From NCBI RefSeq assembly GCF_005047635.1, contig NZ_SUKC01000002.1, forward strand, positions 186,001 to 250,000: a stretch of 64,000 nt of DNA, written 5' to 3'. The position numbers were made by a program, and so were the translations under genes. Shown piece after piece: positions 1 through 8,998 of the stretch. Within the stretch, counting starts at the first letter, position 1. Each line of letters begins with the position of its first letter. The notes under the pieces were generated by a model. The model did not search any database. It saw only the letters and a list, made by a program, of their open reading frames with translations, and was not told the DNA's origin. Source of the stretch: Arthrobacter sp. CAU 1506 (GTDB taxonomy: Bacteria > Actinomycetota > Actinomycetes > Actinomycetales > Micrococcaceae).

Positions 1-815
1 CCGGCGCAGCCCTCGTGCTGTCCGCTTGCGGCGGCGGCAGCGGCAGTAATGGCGGCGGCGGGGAGGCCTCCGGCGGCGGTGACACTGTCCGTATCGGCAT
101 CAAGTTCGACCAGCCCGGCCTGGGCTTCAAGAACGGCAACGAGTACACCGGCTTCGACGTGGATGTGGCCAAGTACGTGGCCAAGGAGCTGGGCTACGCC
201 GAGGACAAGATCGAGTTCGTCGAGTCCCCCTCTGCCAACCGGGAGAACATGCTTGCCAACAAGCAGGTGGACATGATCTTCGCGACCTACTCCATCACCG
301 ATGAGCGGAAGAAGACCGTCGACTTTGCCGGACCGTACTTCGTGGCCGGCCAGGACCTGCTGGTTCGCGCAGACGACAACTCCATCACCGGCCCGGACTC
401 GCTCAACGGCAAGAACCTTTGCTCCGTGACCGGCTCCACCTCCGCCCAGCGGATCAAGGATGAGCACGCCGCGAACGTGAACCTGGTCGAGCGACCCAGC
501 TACGCAGAGTGCGTCACCGCCATGCAGGGCGGCCAGATTGACGCCGTGACCACTGACGACATCATCCTGGCCGGTCTGGCCGCACAGCCGAACAACGCCG
601 GCAAGTACAAGGTCGTCGGCAACCCGTTCTCCGAGGAGAACTACGGCGTCGGCCTGCCGAAGGGCACCGACAAGTGCGCCGACATCAATGCGGCGATCAA
701 CAAGATGATCGACGACGGCGCCTGGGAAGAAGCCCTGAAGAAGAACACCGAAGGTGTGGATTACACCTACAACAAGGAACTGAACCCGCCGAAGCCGGGC
801 GACGCCTGCGCATAG
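1..815 (+). CDS. Glutamate-type ABC transporter substrate-binding lipoprotein (5' end outside window)
   Basis: Extracytoplasmic solute receptor of a polar amino acid ABC importer. The reading frame is open from the first bases of the window (GAALV then the lipobox LSAC at about positions 12-29), so the signal peptide is cut by the window edge and the true start lies upstream. After the lipidated Cys comes a Gly/Ser-rich linker and then an SBP family 3 domain beginning VRIGIKFDQPGLGFKNG, with the GFDVDVAKYVA segment typical of the GluB/GlnH group. The C-terminus is complete. The two permease genes follow after 63 bases, so this is the receptor of the same system. Glutamate is the likely ligand by resemblance to GluB; other acidic or polar amino acids are possible. 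Confidence 0.9.
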   Translation, partial: GAALVLSACGGGSGSNGGGGEASGGGDTVRIGIKFDQPGLGFKNGNEYTGFDVDVAKYVAKELGYAEDKIEFVESPSANRENMLANKQVDMIFATYSITDERKKTVDFAGPYFVAGQDLLVRADDNSITGPDSLNGKNLCSVTGSTSAQRIKDEHAANVNLVERPSYAECVTAMQGGQIDAVTTDDIILAGLAAQPNNAGKYKVVGNPFSEENYGVGLPKGTDKCADINAAINKMIDDGAWEEALKKNTEGVDYTYNKELNPPKPGDACA

Positions 816-878
816 CAAGAGCTGCTGTGGGGCGGGCCAGCCCCGCCCCACAGACTTGCCTCTTCCCACCGAAAGGGG

Positions 879-1574
879 ATGGACAGTTTGTCCGAGTATT
901 TCCAGAGCTACTTGACGGCGCTGGAGAGCTATGACGTTATCGGAGCCTTCTGGGTCAATATCCAGCTCGCTTTCTGGGCCGCACTGGGGTCCGCGGTGCT
1001 TGGCACTGTCCTGGCACTGATGCGGATCTCTCCCGTCCCCAGCTTCCGCTGGGCAGGCGCGACGTACGTCAACATCTTCCGCAACACGCCACTGACCATC
1101 ATCATGACCTTTTGCATCCTGGTCATGGTGTTCCAGTTGCAGATCAACCTTTCCAGCGACTTCAACTTCAACTTCTTCCTCTGGGCCATCGTCGGCTTGT
1201 CCGTCTACCACGCCGCCTTCGTCTGTGAAGCGATCCGCAGTGGTGTCAACACCGTCCCGCTGGGGCAGGCCGAAGCAGCACGCGCCATCGGCCTCAGTTT
1301 CCTGCCGGCGGCACGGATGATCATCCTGCCGCAGGCCTTCCGCGGCGCGATTGCTCCGCTCGGCAACACGCTCATCGCCCTGATCAAGAACACCACGGTG
1401 GCAGCGGCAGCGTCGGTCATCGAAGCAGCCGGTCTGATGAAGACCATGATCGAATTCCGGCCGGACGTCATCCTCGCCATTTTCGCCACCTTCGCCGCCG
1501 GTTTCGTGATCCTCGTGATCCCCGTCGGCCTGCTGACCACTTGGCTCTCCACGAAATTGGCGGTGACACGATGA
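879..1574 (+). CDS. gluC: Amino acid ABC transporter permease (GluC-like)
   Basis: Inner-membrane permease of the glutamate-type importer. It has about five hydrophobic segments, an N-terminal FRNTPLTI stretch and a cytoplasmic EAA loop (EAARAIGLSFLPAARMIILP) that contacts the ATPase. Length (231 aa) is normal for HisM-type permeases. The start is uncertain: the purine-rich GAAAGGGG at 871-878 touches the ATG at 879 directly, whereas a TTG at 888 lies nine bases after it and would be better spaced. The stop overlaps the start of the next permease (ATGA), which indicates translational coupling. No ATPase gene is present downstream, so that subunit is probably encoded upstream of the window. 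Confidence 0.92.
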   Translation: MDSLSEYFQSYLTALESYDVIGAFWVNIQLAFWAALGSAVLGTVLALMRISPVPSFRWAGATYVNIFRNTPLTIIMTFCILVMVFQLQINLSSDFNFNFFLWAIVGLSVYHAAFVCEAIRSGVNTVPLGQAEAARAIGLSFLPAARMIILPQAFRGAIAPLGNTLIALIKNTTVAAAASVIEAAGLMKTMIEFRPDVILAIFATFAAGFVILVIPVGLLTTWLSTKLAVTR

Positions 1575-2434
1575 CCACCAGGCAAAGCGTCCTCTTCGAC
1601 GCGCCCGGGCCCAAGGCACGTTCGCGAATTACGATCACCAACATCGTCGGGATCTTGATTTTCATTGCCGCGGCGTTCTTCCTGCTGAAGACCCTCAATG
1701 AAAAAGGCCAGTTGGCGCCCGAACTATGGTCCCCCTTCCTGACCGCCGAGGTCTGGGAGTTCACCATCCTGCCGGGCCTGATCAACACCTTCAAAGCTGC
1801 CGCCGTCGCCATCGTCACCTCGGTGGTCTTCGGGTTGCTCTTTGGCGTGGGCCGGCTGTCCTCGAACGCCACGCTTCGCTCGCTCTGCGGCGTAATCGTT
1901 GAATTCCTGCGGGCCGTCCCCGTGCTGCTGATGATGATTTTCTTCTGGCTGCTGTTTGGCCAGTTGCAGGTCGGCAACCCCGCAGACATTCCGTTCTACG
2001 CCGTCGTGGTGGCGTTGACGTTGTACAACGGTTCGGTCATCGCCGAACTGGTGCGGTCCGGCGTGTTCGGCCTGCCCAAGGGACAGCGTGAAGCAGGCAT
2101 GGCCATCGGCATGACCCGTGGCCAGTCGCTGCGGAACATCGAATTGCCGCAGGCGCTGGTAGCCATGCTGCCTGCCTTGGTCAGCCAGTTCGTGGTGATC
2201 TTGAAGGACTCCGCCCTCGGCTACATCATCAGCTACGCGGAACTGCTGCGGTCCCTGCAGATCTACGGCTCTGCCGGTCCGATCCTGCAGGCGCTGACCG
2301 TCGCGGCCGTGCTGTTCATCATCATCAACTTCACCTTGTCCTGGGTCGCCAACTGGCTCTCCAGGTTCCTGAGCAGCCGGACCTCAGGCAAGGCCGAGCC
2401 GCTGACCACCCAGCCGATGGCCGTCAAGGTCTGA
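1571..2434 (+). CDS. gluD: Amino acid ABC transporter permease (GluD-like)
   Basis: Second permease of the heterodimeric amino acid channel. The start was chosen at the ATG in the ATGA overlap with the preceding gene (protein begins MTTRQSVLFD); an upstream in-frame ATG at 1541 lies inside gluC and is unlikely. There are five or so membrane segments, the FLRAVPVLLMM region and an EAA loop (EAGMAIGMTRGQSLRNIELP). It has 287 aa with a short hydrophilic tail. It is the last gene of the operon and is followed by a strong hairpin. Family assignment is firm; substrate rests on the neighbouring receptor. Confidence 0.92.
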   Translation: MTTRQSVLFDAPGPKARSRITITNIVGILIFIAAAFFLLKTLNEKGQLAPELWSPFLTAEVWEFTILPGLINTFKAAAVAIVTSVVFGLLFGVGRLSSNATLRSLCGVIVEFLRAVPVLLMMIFFWLLFGQLQVGNPADIPFYAVVVALTLYNGSVIAELVRSGVFGLPKGQREAGMAIGMTRGQSLRNIELPQALVAMLPALVSQFVVILKDSALGYIISYAELLRSLQIYGSAGPILQALTVAAVLFIIINFTLSWVANWLSRFLSSRTSGKAEPLTTQPMAVKV

Positions 2435-2469
2435 CGCAGCCTGGCTTCAGTGCTGAGAGAGCGCTGAAA

Positions 2470-2503
2470 GGAAGGGGAGGATGCCTATGTATCCTCCCCT
2501 TCC
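2470..2503 (+). terminator. Intrinsic terminator hairpin after gluD
   Basis: A 13-bp perfect stem (GGAAGGGGAGGAT at 2470-2482 against ATCCTCCCCTTCC at 2491-2503) with an 8-nt loop sits 36 bases after the gluD stop. The T-run after it is weak (TCGTT). It lies between two convergent genes (gluD and dapE) and could serve both. Confidence 0.75.
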
Positions 2504-2569
2504 TCGTTAAATCCGCAGCCGGATCGACCATCCACGGGCGGACCGACGGCCCCAGCCCGGCCCGGACGG

Positions 2570-3658
2570 TCAGTCCGCCAACCACCGCCGGAGCGCGGCC
2601 AGGCATTCACGAATCGCCTCCGCCGGCACGTGTTCGTTGTCGGTATGGGCCAGCAGCGCATCGCCGGGGCCGAAGTTGACCGCCGGAATGCCCAACTCGC
2701 TGAAGCGTGCCACGTCGGTCCAGCCGTACTTGGGCTTCGGCTCAGCGCCCACGGCGGCAACAAAGTCGGCGGCGGCTGGGTGGTTCAGGCCGGGGCGGGC
2801 CCCCGCCGCGGCGTCGGTGCGCACCACGGTATAGCCGTCCAGCAGGTTGCGTACGTACAGCTCGGCGTCCTCGGGCGTCTTGTCCGGGGCGAACCGGTAG
2901 TTGATTTCCACCGTTGTGCTGTCCGGAATGACATTTCCGGCGGTGCCGCCATTGATCTTCACGGCGTTCAGGCTCTCGCGGTACTCCAGCCCGTCCACGG
3001 TCACGGTGGCCGGCTCATGGTCACGGAGCCGGCCCAGGATGTCCGCGGCGGCGTGGATGGCGTTGACCCCCATCCACGCCCGTGCCGAATGTGCCGCTTG
3101 TCCGACGGTGCTGGCCTCGAACCGGGCGGTGCCGTTGCAGCCGCCCTCCACCGTGCCGTCGGTTGGTTCCAGCAGGATCGCGAAGTCGCCCTGCAGCAAC
3201 TGCGGGTGGTTGCGCACCAATCGGCCCAGGCCGCTCAGCGATGCTTCCACTTCCTCGTGGTCGTAGAACACGTAGGTGACGTCCCGGCCCGGTGCGGTGA
3301 GCTCGGCGGCCAAAGCCAGTTGCACGGCTACCCCGCCCTTCATGTCGGTAGCACCGCGTCCGTAGAGCACCGAGCCGTCCCACTCCGACGGGACGGTGCC
3401 GCGCGAGCCTGCCACGCTCGGCAGCGGTACCGTGTCTAGGTGCCCGGCGAGGATCACCCGCTCCGCCCGGCCCAACTGGGTGCGGGCCACCATGGCGTCG
3501 CCGTCCCGGACCACCTCCAGGTGCGGCAGGGTGCGCAAGGCGTGCTCGACGGCGTCGGCCAGTGCCGTTTCATTCCCGGAAACACTATTAATATCGATCA
3601 GCGCGGCAGTCAGTTCGGCGACATCGGCGGTCAGGTCCAAGGCGATGGTTGAAGTCAC
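2570..3658 (-). CDS. dapE: Succinyl-diaminopimelate desuccinylase
   Basis: Zinc-dependent M20 hydrolase removing succinate from N-succinyl-LL-diaminopimelate, giving LL-DAP for lysine and peptidoglycan. Metal ligands are visible: GHLDTVP with the first His, [10 protein letters not shown] with the bridging Asp, DHEEVE with the catalytic Glu pair, and a C-terminal His in [17 protein letters not shown] segment precedes the dimerisation domain. Length of 362 aa is normal for actinobacterial DapE. It is divergent from dapD, the enzyme two steps earlier in the same succinylase branch, across 77 bases, so both are probably controlled from this short shared region. Confidence 0.95.
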   Translation of the reverse strand: MTSTIALDLTADVAELTAALIDINSVSGNETALADAVEHALRTLPHLEVVRDGDAMVARTQLGRAERVILAGHLDTVPLPSVAGSRGTVPSEWDGSVLYGRGATDMKGGVAVQLALAAELTAPGRDVTYVFYDHEEVEASLSGLGRLVRNHPQLLQGDFAILLEPTDGTVEGGCNGTARFEASTVGQAAHSARAWMGVNAIHAAADILGRLRDHEPATVTVDGLEYRESLNAVKINGGTAGNVIPDSTTVEINYRFAPDKTPEDAELYVRNLLDGYTVVRTDAAAGARPGLNHPAAADFVAAVGAEPKPKYGWTDVARFSELGIPAVNFGPGDALLAHTDNEHVPAEAIRECLAALRRWLAD

Positions 3659-3722
3659 TTCCCCAGCTTAGTCAGCCCGACCCGCGGCACCCTCAACGTG
3701 CGGATGCCTCGGGTGCGCTCGG

Positions 3723-3728
3723 TAGACT
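3723..3728 (+). promoter_or_regulatory. -10 box of a leaderless dapD transcript
   Basis: TAGACT lies seven bases before the dapD ATG and there is no Shine-Dalgarno sequence. A -10 at this distance would put the transcription start at or next to the A of the ATG. This is inference from spacing; the same arrangement recurs at many starts in this window. Confidence 0.6.
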
Positions 3729-3735
3729 TGAACCC

Positions 3736-4710
3736 ATGACTGAGAGCACCACCACGCCCGCAACCGCTCCCCGCACCGCTCACGGCACCGGCCTGGCCAC
3801 CGTCACCGACGCCGGCACCGTCCTGGACGTCTGGTACCCCGCCCCGGCCTTGGGCACCCCTCCGGCTGGCCAGGACGCCGAAAACGACCTTGCGGCCGAT
3901 GCCGCCGACAGCGCCGACGCCGATCGCGGCACCCGTCTTGAGGTGCTCAGCCGCAGCATCGATCTGGACGCTCCCCCGGCGGACACTGCGGATGCCTACC
4001 TGCGCCTGCATTTGCTCTCCCACCGCCTCGTCGAACCGAATTCGCTGAACATGGACGGCGTCTTCGGCCAGTTGGCCAATGTGGTGTGGACCAACTTCGG
4101 TCCGTGCGCCGTGGAAGGCTTCGAATCCGTACGCCGCCGTCTGCGCCGCCGGGGGCAGGTGACGGTGTACGGCGTGGACAAGTTCCCGCGCATGGTCGAC
4201 TACGTGATTCCGTCCGGCGTGCGGATTGCCGACGCCGACCGTGTCCGGCTGGGCGCGCATCTGGCCGCCGGCACCACCGTGATGCATGAAGGCTTCGTCA
4301 ACTTCAACGCCGGCACGCTGGGAACGTCCATGGTGGAGGGCCGCATTTCTGCCGGCGTCGTCGTGGCGGACGGTTCCGACGTCGGCGGCGGCGCTTCGAT
4401 CATGGGCACGCTGTCCGGCGGCGGCAAGGAACGGATCAGCATCGGTGAGCGTGTCTTGCTGGGCGCCAATTCCGGCGTCGGGATCAGCATCGGCGACGAT
4501 TGCGTCGTCGAAGCCGGCCTTTACGTCACCGCCGGGACGCGGGTCAGCCTCCTTGACGTGGCCAGCGGCGACCACCGCCAGGTCAAGGCCATCGAACTGT
4601 CCGGCCTGTCCAGTCTGCTGTTCCGCCGCAACTCCACCAGCGGAGCAGTGGAAGTCCTGCCGCGCAAGGGTCAGAGCGTCGAGCTCAACGCGGTCCTGCA
4701 CGCCAACTAA
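3736..4710 (+). CDS. dapD: 2,3,4,5-tetrahydropyridine-2,6-dicarboxylate N-succinyltransferase
   Basis: Transfers succinate from succinyl-CoA to tetrahydrodipicolinate, opening the succinylase branch of DAP/lysine synthesis. The C-terminal half is a left-handed beta-helix with hexapeptide repeats (for example [19 protein letters not shown]) and an actinobacterial N-terminal domain precedes it. The ATG at 3736 ([10 protein letters not shown]) was chosen because it follows a -10 box at leaderless distance; the open frame extends further upstream, but into the dapE promoter. It has 324 aa, the usual size for the actinobacterial DapD group. It is followed 21 bases later by a membrane-anchored lysozyme-like gene. 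Confidence 0.95.
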   Translation: MTESTTTPATAPRTAHGTGLATVTDAGTVLDVWYPAPALGTPPAGQDAENDLAADAADSADADRGTRLEVLSRSIDLDAPPADTADAYLRLHLLSHRLVEPNSLNMDGVFGQLANVVWTNFGPCAVEGFESVRRRLRRRGQVTVYGVDKFPRMVDYVIPSGVRIADADRVRLGAHLAAGTTVMHEGFVNFNAGTLGTSMVEGRISAGVVVADGSDVGGGASIMGTLSGGGKERISIGERVLLGANSGVGISIGDDCVVEAGLYVTAGTRVSLLDVASGDHRQVKAIELSGLSSLLFRRNSTSGAVEVLPRKGQSVELNAVLHAN

Positions 4711-4731
4711 CAGCACCGCCACGCCACCGCC

Positions 4732-5595
4732 ATGACCAGGGCAGCGCGCACCCGCCGGAGACGAAGCCTTCTCAGCCTGCTCGTGCTGCTTGCCCTGGTC
4801 GGCGCTGCCGTCTACTTCGCCGCCACCGAGATTGACCGCAGCCAGACCCTGGTCAGGGAGCGGTGCGTCGCCGTCGTCGGGCCGGACAGCTTTGAGCTGG
4901 CACCTGACCAGGCCGCGAACGCCGCGCTGATCTCCGGGATCTCGATCGAGCGCGGGCTGCCGGCGCGCGCGGCGTCGATCGCCCTGGCGACGGCCATCCA
5001 GGAGTCCAAGCTGCGCAATATTGACTATGGCGACCATGCCGGCCCCGACTCGCGCGGCTTGTTCCAGCAGCGGCCGTCGCAGGGCTGGGGCACCGAAGAA
5101 CAGGTCCAGGACCCGGTGTATGCGGCGAACAAGTTTTACGAAGTGCTCGAAAAGGTTCCGGATTATGAGTCGATGCCGGTAACCGACGCAGCCCAGACCG
5201 TCCAGCGCAGCGCCTATCCCATGGCCTACGCCGACCATGAGGCCGAAGCCAAGGCCTTCGCCTCGGCATTGACCGGCCACTCCCCTGCCGCCCTGAACTG
5301 CGTCCTCAAGGACGCGGAGACGTCCGGCGACCCGACCGCGGTGCTGGAACAGTTGGCCGCAGTCCATCCCGGTTTGGACGCGGCGGTCGCCGGACGCGAG
5401 CTCCGGGTGGCCGCGGCCGATGAGCGGGGGTGGGCTGTTGCACAGTGGGCCGTCGCGTCGGCGAAGCAGCTGAACCTCGAATCGGTGGCCTACGCGGGCC
5501 TGAGCTGGCAGCGCGACGACGGTGCCTGGGTCGCTGCCAATACCGACGCCGGCTATGTGGTGGTCACGGTGGCGCAAGGCTCCGCGGCGGCCTGA
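4732..5595 (+). CDS. Membrane-anchored protein with a lysozyme-like domain
   Basis: 287-aa protein with an Arg-rich N-terminus, one membrane segment at about residues 12-31 (LLSLLVLLALVGAAVYFAA) and an extracytoplasmic remainder. Residues about 60-150 resemble the lysozyme/transglycosylase superfamily: AIQESKLRN supplies a candidate catalytic Glu and the ESxxxN-like motif, and SRGLFQQRPSQGWGT matches the GLxQxxP-type region of SLT domains. The C-terminal third has no recognised domain. It lies 21 bases after dapD, so co-transcription with a cell-wall precursor gene is plausible. Function in peptidoglycan turnover is inferred from these motifs only. Related actinobacterial proteins are usually left as hypothetical. 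Confidence 0.75.
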   Translation: MTRAARTRRRRSLLSLLVLLALVGAAVYFAATEIDRSQTLVRERCVAVVGPDSFELAPDQAANAALISGISIERGLPARAASIALATAIQESKLRNIDYGDHAGPDSRGLFQQRPSQGWGTEEQVQDPVYAANKFYEVLEKVPDYESMPVTDAAQTVQRSAYPMAYADHEAEAKAFASALTGHSPAALNCVLKDAETSGDPTAVLEQLAAVHPGLDAAVAGRELRVAAADERGWAVAQWAVASAKQLNLESVAYAGLSWQRDDGAWVAANTDAGYVVVTVAQGSAAA

Positions 5596-5610
5596 ACCAC
5601 CCGGGCGGCG

Positions 5611-6222
5611 CTACACCACAAGCTCAACGATCGGCTGCACGTAGCTGCGGAACGTGGTCTCGTCGTCCATCAGCGTCTGGGACATCAGGATCCGGTCCGG
5701 CTCCACGAACCACGCGCGGGGCTCGCCCAGCGGAAGCTCGATCAACTTCAACTCGAACGACCGCGCCGCGCGTCCCAGCTCCATCTCCCGGTCCTGCACC
5801 AGTTCACGGACCAGTCCCGCCTTGCCCTTGGCTTCCCGTTCCTGAGCCATCTTTGAGTACTCGGCCATCCTGGCTCGCGACCAACTCATCGCCGCACCGA
5901 AGTGGGCTTGCAGCAGCCGCTGCAAGGCCGGACTGCCGGTAAAGGCGGAGAACGACGGCGGTGTCAGTTTCGCGGCGTTTCCCGGACGGTCGCGAACCAA
6001 GTCCGCCCACCACTGCTCCCATTCGCCGCGCAAGGCGGAGGGGCCGCCGACGTTGGCGGTCAGTTGGCGCGGATCAGCCGTACGGACGGCGGGCACCACG
6101 GGTGAGACCGCAGGTGATCCGGCTCCGGTGAGACCGGCGACGTCGCGAAGATACAGGGCCAGCAGCATATGCCCTGAGGTGTCGGCGGTGATCCGCCACC
6201 CCGGTCCACCTGTATGGTGCAT
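5611..6222 (-). CDS. Conserved protein of unknown function
   Basis: 203-aa soluble protein, no signal peptide or membrane segment. The start at 6222 (MHHTGGPGWR) has a GAAAGGA ribosome binding site about ten bases upstream; a much longer open frame on this strand runs through galE and is a shadow. The central part is helical and charged, and the C-terminal part (FVEPDRILMSQTLMDD) looks like a folded domain of unknown role. It is divergent from galE and convergent with the lysozyme-like gene, whose stop is 15 bases away. I do not recognise the family. Confidence 0.75.
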   Translation of the reverse strand: MHHTGGPGWRITADTSGHMLLALYLRDVAGLTGAGSPAVSPVVPAVRTADPRQLTANVGGPSALRGEWEQWWADLVRDRPGNAAKLTPPSFSAFTGSPALQRLLQAHFGAAMSWSRARMAEYSKMAQEREAKGKAGLVRELVQDREMELGRAARSFELKLIELPLGEPRAWFVEPDRILMSQTLMDDETTFRSYVQPIVELVV

Positions 6223-6392
6223 CCGGTCCGTGTCCTTTCGCTCGCGTCGGCGGGAGCAGCGCAGCGTTGATGCGCCCGCTGCGGCTTGCGCACGGGATGC
6301 CGCTGCTGCCGGTAGCTCAACTCTAGACCTTGCTGTCCAGCCCCTCCAGCAGGCGGGCCGCGGACACGGCCGGGGAGGCTGGGCCGAACTAC

Positions 6393-6398
6393 TAAGCT
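6393..6398 (+). promoter_or_regulatory. -10 box of a leaderless galE transcript
   Basis: TAAGCT seven bases before the galE ATG, with no Shine-Dalgarno sequence between them. Confidence 0.55.
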
Positions 6399-6405
6399 GG
6401 TAGGC

Positions 6406-7419
6406 ATGAGAATTCTGGTCACCGGAGGAACCGGCTTCATTGGCTCGCACACCACCCTTGCCCTCTTGGAGGCGGGCCACGATGTAGTGGTGCTCGACAA
6501 TCTGGCCAATTCCAGCCAGGAATCGCTGCGCCGGGTCCAGCAGCTTTCCGGCCGGGAAGCACGGTTCCACCACGTCGACCTCCTGGATGAGCCTGCCCTG
6601 CACCGGGTGTTGGAGACCGAAGCCGTGGACGCGGTGATCCACTTTGCCGGTTTGAAGGCCGTGGGCGAGTCGGTGGAAAAACCGCTGCACTACTACCACA
6701 ACAACGTGGGCGGAACACTGAACCTGCTCCGGGCCATGGACGCCCACAACGTTCGCACCATTGTCTTCAGCTCCTCGGCCACCGTGTACGGTTCCACCGA
6801 GGAAGTCCCGTTGACCGAGAAGCTGCCGCTGGACGCCATCAACCCCTACGGCCGGACCAAGGAGCAGATCGAGGACATCCTGTCCGATCTGGGCGCCTCC
6901 GACCCCCGCTGGCATGTGGCACTGCTGCGCTACTTCAATCCGGTGGGTGCGCATGAGTCCGGACAAATCGGCGAGGATCCGACCGGCGTACCGAACAACC
7001 TGCTGCCGTTCGTGGCCCAAGTGGCCGTGGGCCGCCGGGACAAGGTCCGGGTGTTCGGCAGCGACTACCCGACGCCGGACGGCACCGGCGTGCGCGACTA
7101 CATCCACGTGATGGACCTGGCGGCCGGGCATTTGGCCGCGCTGGACTTCATCGCGCAACGGTCCGGGGTACGCCGCTGGAATCTGGGCACCGGCAAGGGC
7201 TCGTCCGTGCTGGAGGTCCTCGCCGCATTCGGCAAGGCCGCCGGGTTCGACATCCCCTACGAGCTGACCGACCGCCGTCCCGGCGACGCGGCCGTCAGCT
7301 ACGCGGATCCCTCCTCGGCGCTGGCCGAACTCGGCTGGTCGGCAGTGAAGAACCTGGAGCAGATGTGCGAGGACCACTGGCGCTGGCAGAAGAACAACCC
7401 CAACGGCTACGCCAGCTGA
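6406..7419 (+). CDS. galE: UDP-glucose 4-epimerase
   Basis: Interconverts UDP-glucose and UDP-galactose using bound NAD. The N-terminus carries the Rossmann motif GGTGFIGSH; the extended SDR catalytic set is visible as SSSATVYG (Ser) and NPYGRTK (Tyr-x3-Lys); YFNPVGAHESG and RDYIHVMDLA are family signatures. It has 337 aa, full length. It stands alone with its own leaderless-type promoter and is followed by a repeat element and a strong hairpin, so it is probably monocistronic. It serves galactose use and provides galactosyl precursors for surface polysaccharide. Confidence 0.96.
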   Translation: MRILVTGGTGFIGSHTTLALLEAGHDVVVLDNLANSSQESLRRVQQLSGREARFHHVDLLDEPALHRVLETEAVDAVIHFAGLKAVGESVEKPLHYYHNNVGGTLNLLRAMDAHNVRTIVFSSSATVYGSTEEVPLTEKLPLDAINPYGRTKEQIEDILSDLGASDPRWHVALLRYFNPVGAHESGQIGEDPTGVPNNLLPFVAQVAVGRRDKVRVFGSDYPTPDGTGVRDYIHVMDLAAGHLAALDFIAQRSGVRRWNLGTGKGSSVLEVLAAFGKAAGFDIPYELTDRRPGDAAVSYADPSSALAELGWSAVKNLEQMCEDHWRWQKNNPNGYAS

Positions 7420-7442
7420 TCGGGTAGGTGGCAGTCGACTGG

Positions 7443-7521
7443 GGATTGGGGATTATCGTAAGCGCGCATCGCCGAGCGAGGAACGAGCGAGGTGTCTAAG
7501 CGCGTCGATGATCCCCAATCC
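7443..7521. repeat. Intergenic inverted-repeat element
   Basis: A 16-nt arm at 7443-7458 (GGATTGGGGATTATCG) is matched by its reverse complement at 7506-7521 with one mismatch. Between the arms are two near copies of GAGCGAGG and two copies of TAAGCGCG/AAGCGCG. It looks like a small palindromic repeat element rather than a coding or simple terminator sequence. Confidence 0.6.
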
Positions 7522-7526
7522 TCGAC

Positions 7527-7570
7527 AACGCCGAACGGCCCCTGGATTGCTCCGGGGGCCGTTCGGTGTT
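7527..7570. terminator. Bidirectional terminator hairpin between galE and gltA
   Basis: A 16-bp stem with one G-T pair (AACGCCGAACGGCCCC at 7527-7542 with its complement at 7555-7570) and a 12-nt loop, located between two convergent genes. Confidence 0.75.
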
Positions 7571-7586
7571 AAGGCATGGTCTCCAC

Positions 7587-7649
7587 GCGCTCGCTGGCGC
7601 TCGCTTGGTCGACCACCGGGAGCGCTCGCTGGCGCTCGCTGGGTCGACC
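7587..7649. repeat. Two direct copies of a GCGCTCGCT/GGTCGACC unit
   Basis: Units at 7587-7614 and 7622-7649 match over 28 nt with one mismatch (period 35). Each contains GCGCTCGCT twice and ends in the palindrome GGTCGACC. It lies just after the gltA stop and is non-coding. Confidence 0.7.
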
Positions 7650-7660
7650 TCCGCGGGTGT

Positions 7661-8944
7661 TTAGCGGGCGGGGTACTGGCGCTCCTGGGCGCCCGTGTAC
7701 AGCTGGCGCGGGCGGCCGATCTTCGTCTGCGGATCCTTGATCATCTCGCGCCACTGGGCAATCCAGCCCGGCAGCCGGCCGATGGCGAACAGCACGGTGA
7801 ACATCTTCTCCGGGAAGCCCATCGCCTTGTAGATCAGCCCGGTGTAGAAGTCCACGTTCGGGTACAGCTTGCGCTCAATGAAGTAGTCATCCGCCAGCGC
7901 CTTCTCTTCCAGGCGCATGGCGATGTCCAGCAGCTCGTCGTTGCCGCCGAGCTTGCCCAGGATCTCGTGCGCGGTGGCCTTCACCAGGCGGGCGCGCGGA
8001 TCGTAGTTCTTGTAGACGCGGTGCCCGAAGCCCATCAGGCGAACGCCGGCTTCCTTGTTCTTGACCTTCTCCATGAACTGCTCCGGCTCCTGGCCGCTGG
8101 CCTGGATTTGGCGGAGCATGTTCAGCACGGCCTCGTTCGCGCCGCCGTGCAGCGGTCCGAACAGGGCGTTGATGCCGGCGGAGACGGACGCGAACATGTT
8201 GGCGTTGGAGCTGCCCACCAAGCGCACGGTGGAGGTGGAGCAGTTCTGCTCATGGTCTGCGTGCAGGATCAGCAGCAGGTCCAGCGCCTTGACCACGGTC
8301 GGGTCCAGCTCGTAGGGCTCGGCCGGCAGGCCGAAGCTCAGCCGCAGGTAGTTCTCCACCAGGTTCATGGAGTTGTCCGGGTACAGCAGCGCCTGGCCGA
8401 TGGACTTCTTGTGCGCGTAGGCGGCGATCACCGGCAGCTTGGCCATCAGCCGGATGGTGGACAGTTCCACCTGCTCGTCATCAAACGGATCCAGCGAGTC
8501 CTGGTAGAAGGTGGACAGCGCGCTGACCGCGGAGGACAGCACCGGCATCGGGTGCGCATCGCGCGGGAACCCGCCGAAGAAGCCCTTAAGCTCCTCGTGC
8601 AGCAGCGTGTGGCGGCGGATCTTGTGGTCGAACGTTTCCAGCTCGGTGGGAGTGGGCAGTTCGCCGTAGATCAGCAGGTAGGACACTTCCAGGAAGGATG
8701 AGTGTTCGGCAAGCTGTTCGATCGGGTAGCCGCGGTAGCGGAGCACACCGGCGTCGCCGTCAATGTAGGTGATGGCGGAAGTGGTCGCCGCGGTGTTCAT
8801 GAACCCGGGGTCGAACGTGACGGCGCCGGTCTGCTTCAGCAGCTTGGATACGTCATAACCGTCGTTGCCTTCGGCAGCCTTGAGCCGTGGGAGTTCGAGT
8901 TCGCCGCCATCGAAGTGCAGCGTGGCACCGGTGTGCTCAGTCAT
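7661..8944 (-). CDS. gltA: Citrate synthase
   Basis: Condenses acetyl-CoA with oxaloacetate at the entry of the TCA cycle. It is the type II hexameric form by length (427 aa). Catalytic regions are visible: HADHEQNCSTSTVRLVGSS, GPLHGGANEAV with an active-site His, and FGHRVYKNYDPRA. The ATG at 8944 has a GAAGGGGA ribosome binding site. Upstream lies a perfect 12-bp palindrome that could be an operator. It is a single gene, convergent with galE. Confidence 0.97.
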   Translation of the reverse strand: MTEHTGATLHFDGGELELPRLKAAEGNDGYDVSKLLKQTGAVTFDPGFMNTAATTSAITYIDGDAGVLRYRGYPIEQLAEHSSFLEVSYLLIYGELPTPTELETFDHKIRRHTLLHEELKGFFGGFPRDAHPMPVLSSAVSALSTFYQDSLDPFDDEQVELSTIRLMAKLPVIAAYAHKKSIGQALLYPDNSMNLVENYLRLSFGLPAEPYELDPTVVKALDLLLILHADHEQNCSTSTVRLVGSSNANMFASVSAGINALFGPLHGGANEAVLNMLRQIQASGQEPEQFMEKVKNKEAGVRLMGFGHRVYKNYDPRARLVKATAHEILGKLGGNDELLDIAMRLEEKALADDYFIERKLYPNVDFYTGLIYKAMGFPEKMFTVLFAIGRLPGWIAQWREMIKDPQTKIGRPRQLYTGAQERQYPAR

Positions 8945-8998
8945 TGAGTCCCCTTCAGGAGGTTTAGAAGCTTACGGCACGCCGGGCGCTTTTAGCAC

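Noticed and set aside
3655-5577. 640-codon open frame on the minus strand antisense to dapD and the lysozyme-like gene
   Set aside because: Gly/His/Arg/Val-rich composition without domains, and it is fully covered by well-supported plus-strand genes; a GC-rich shadow frame.
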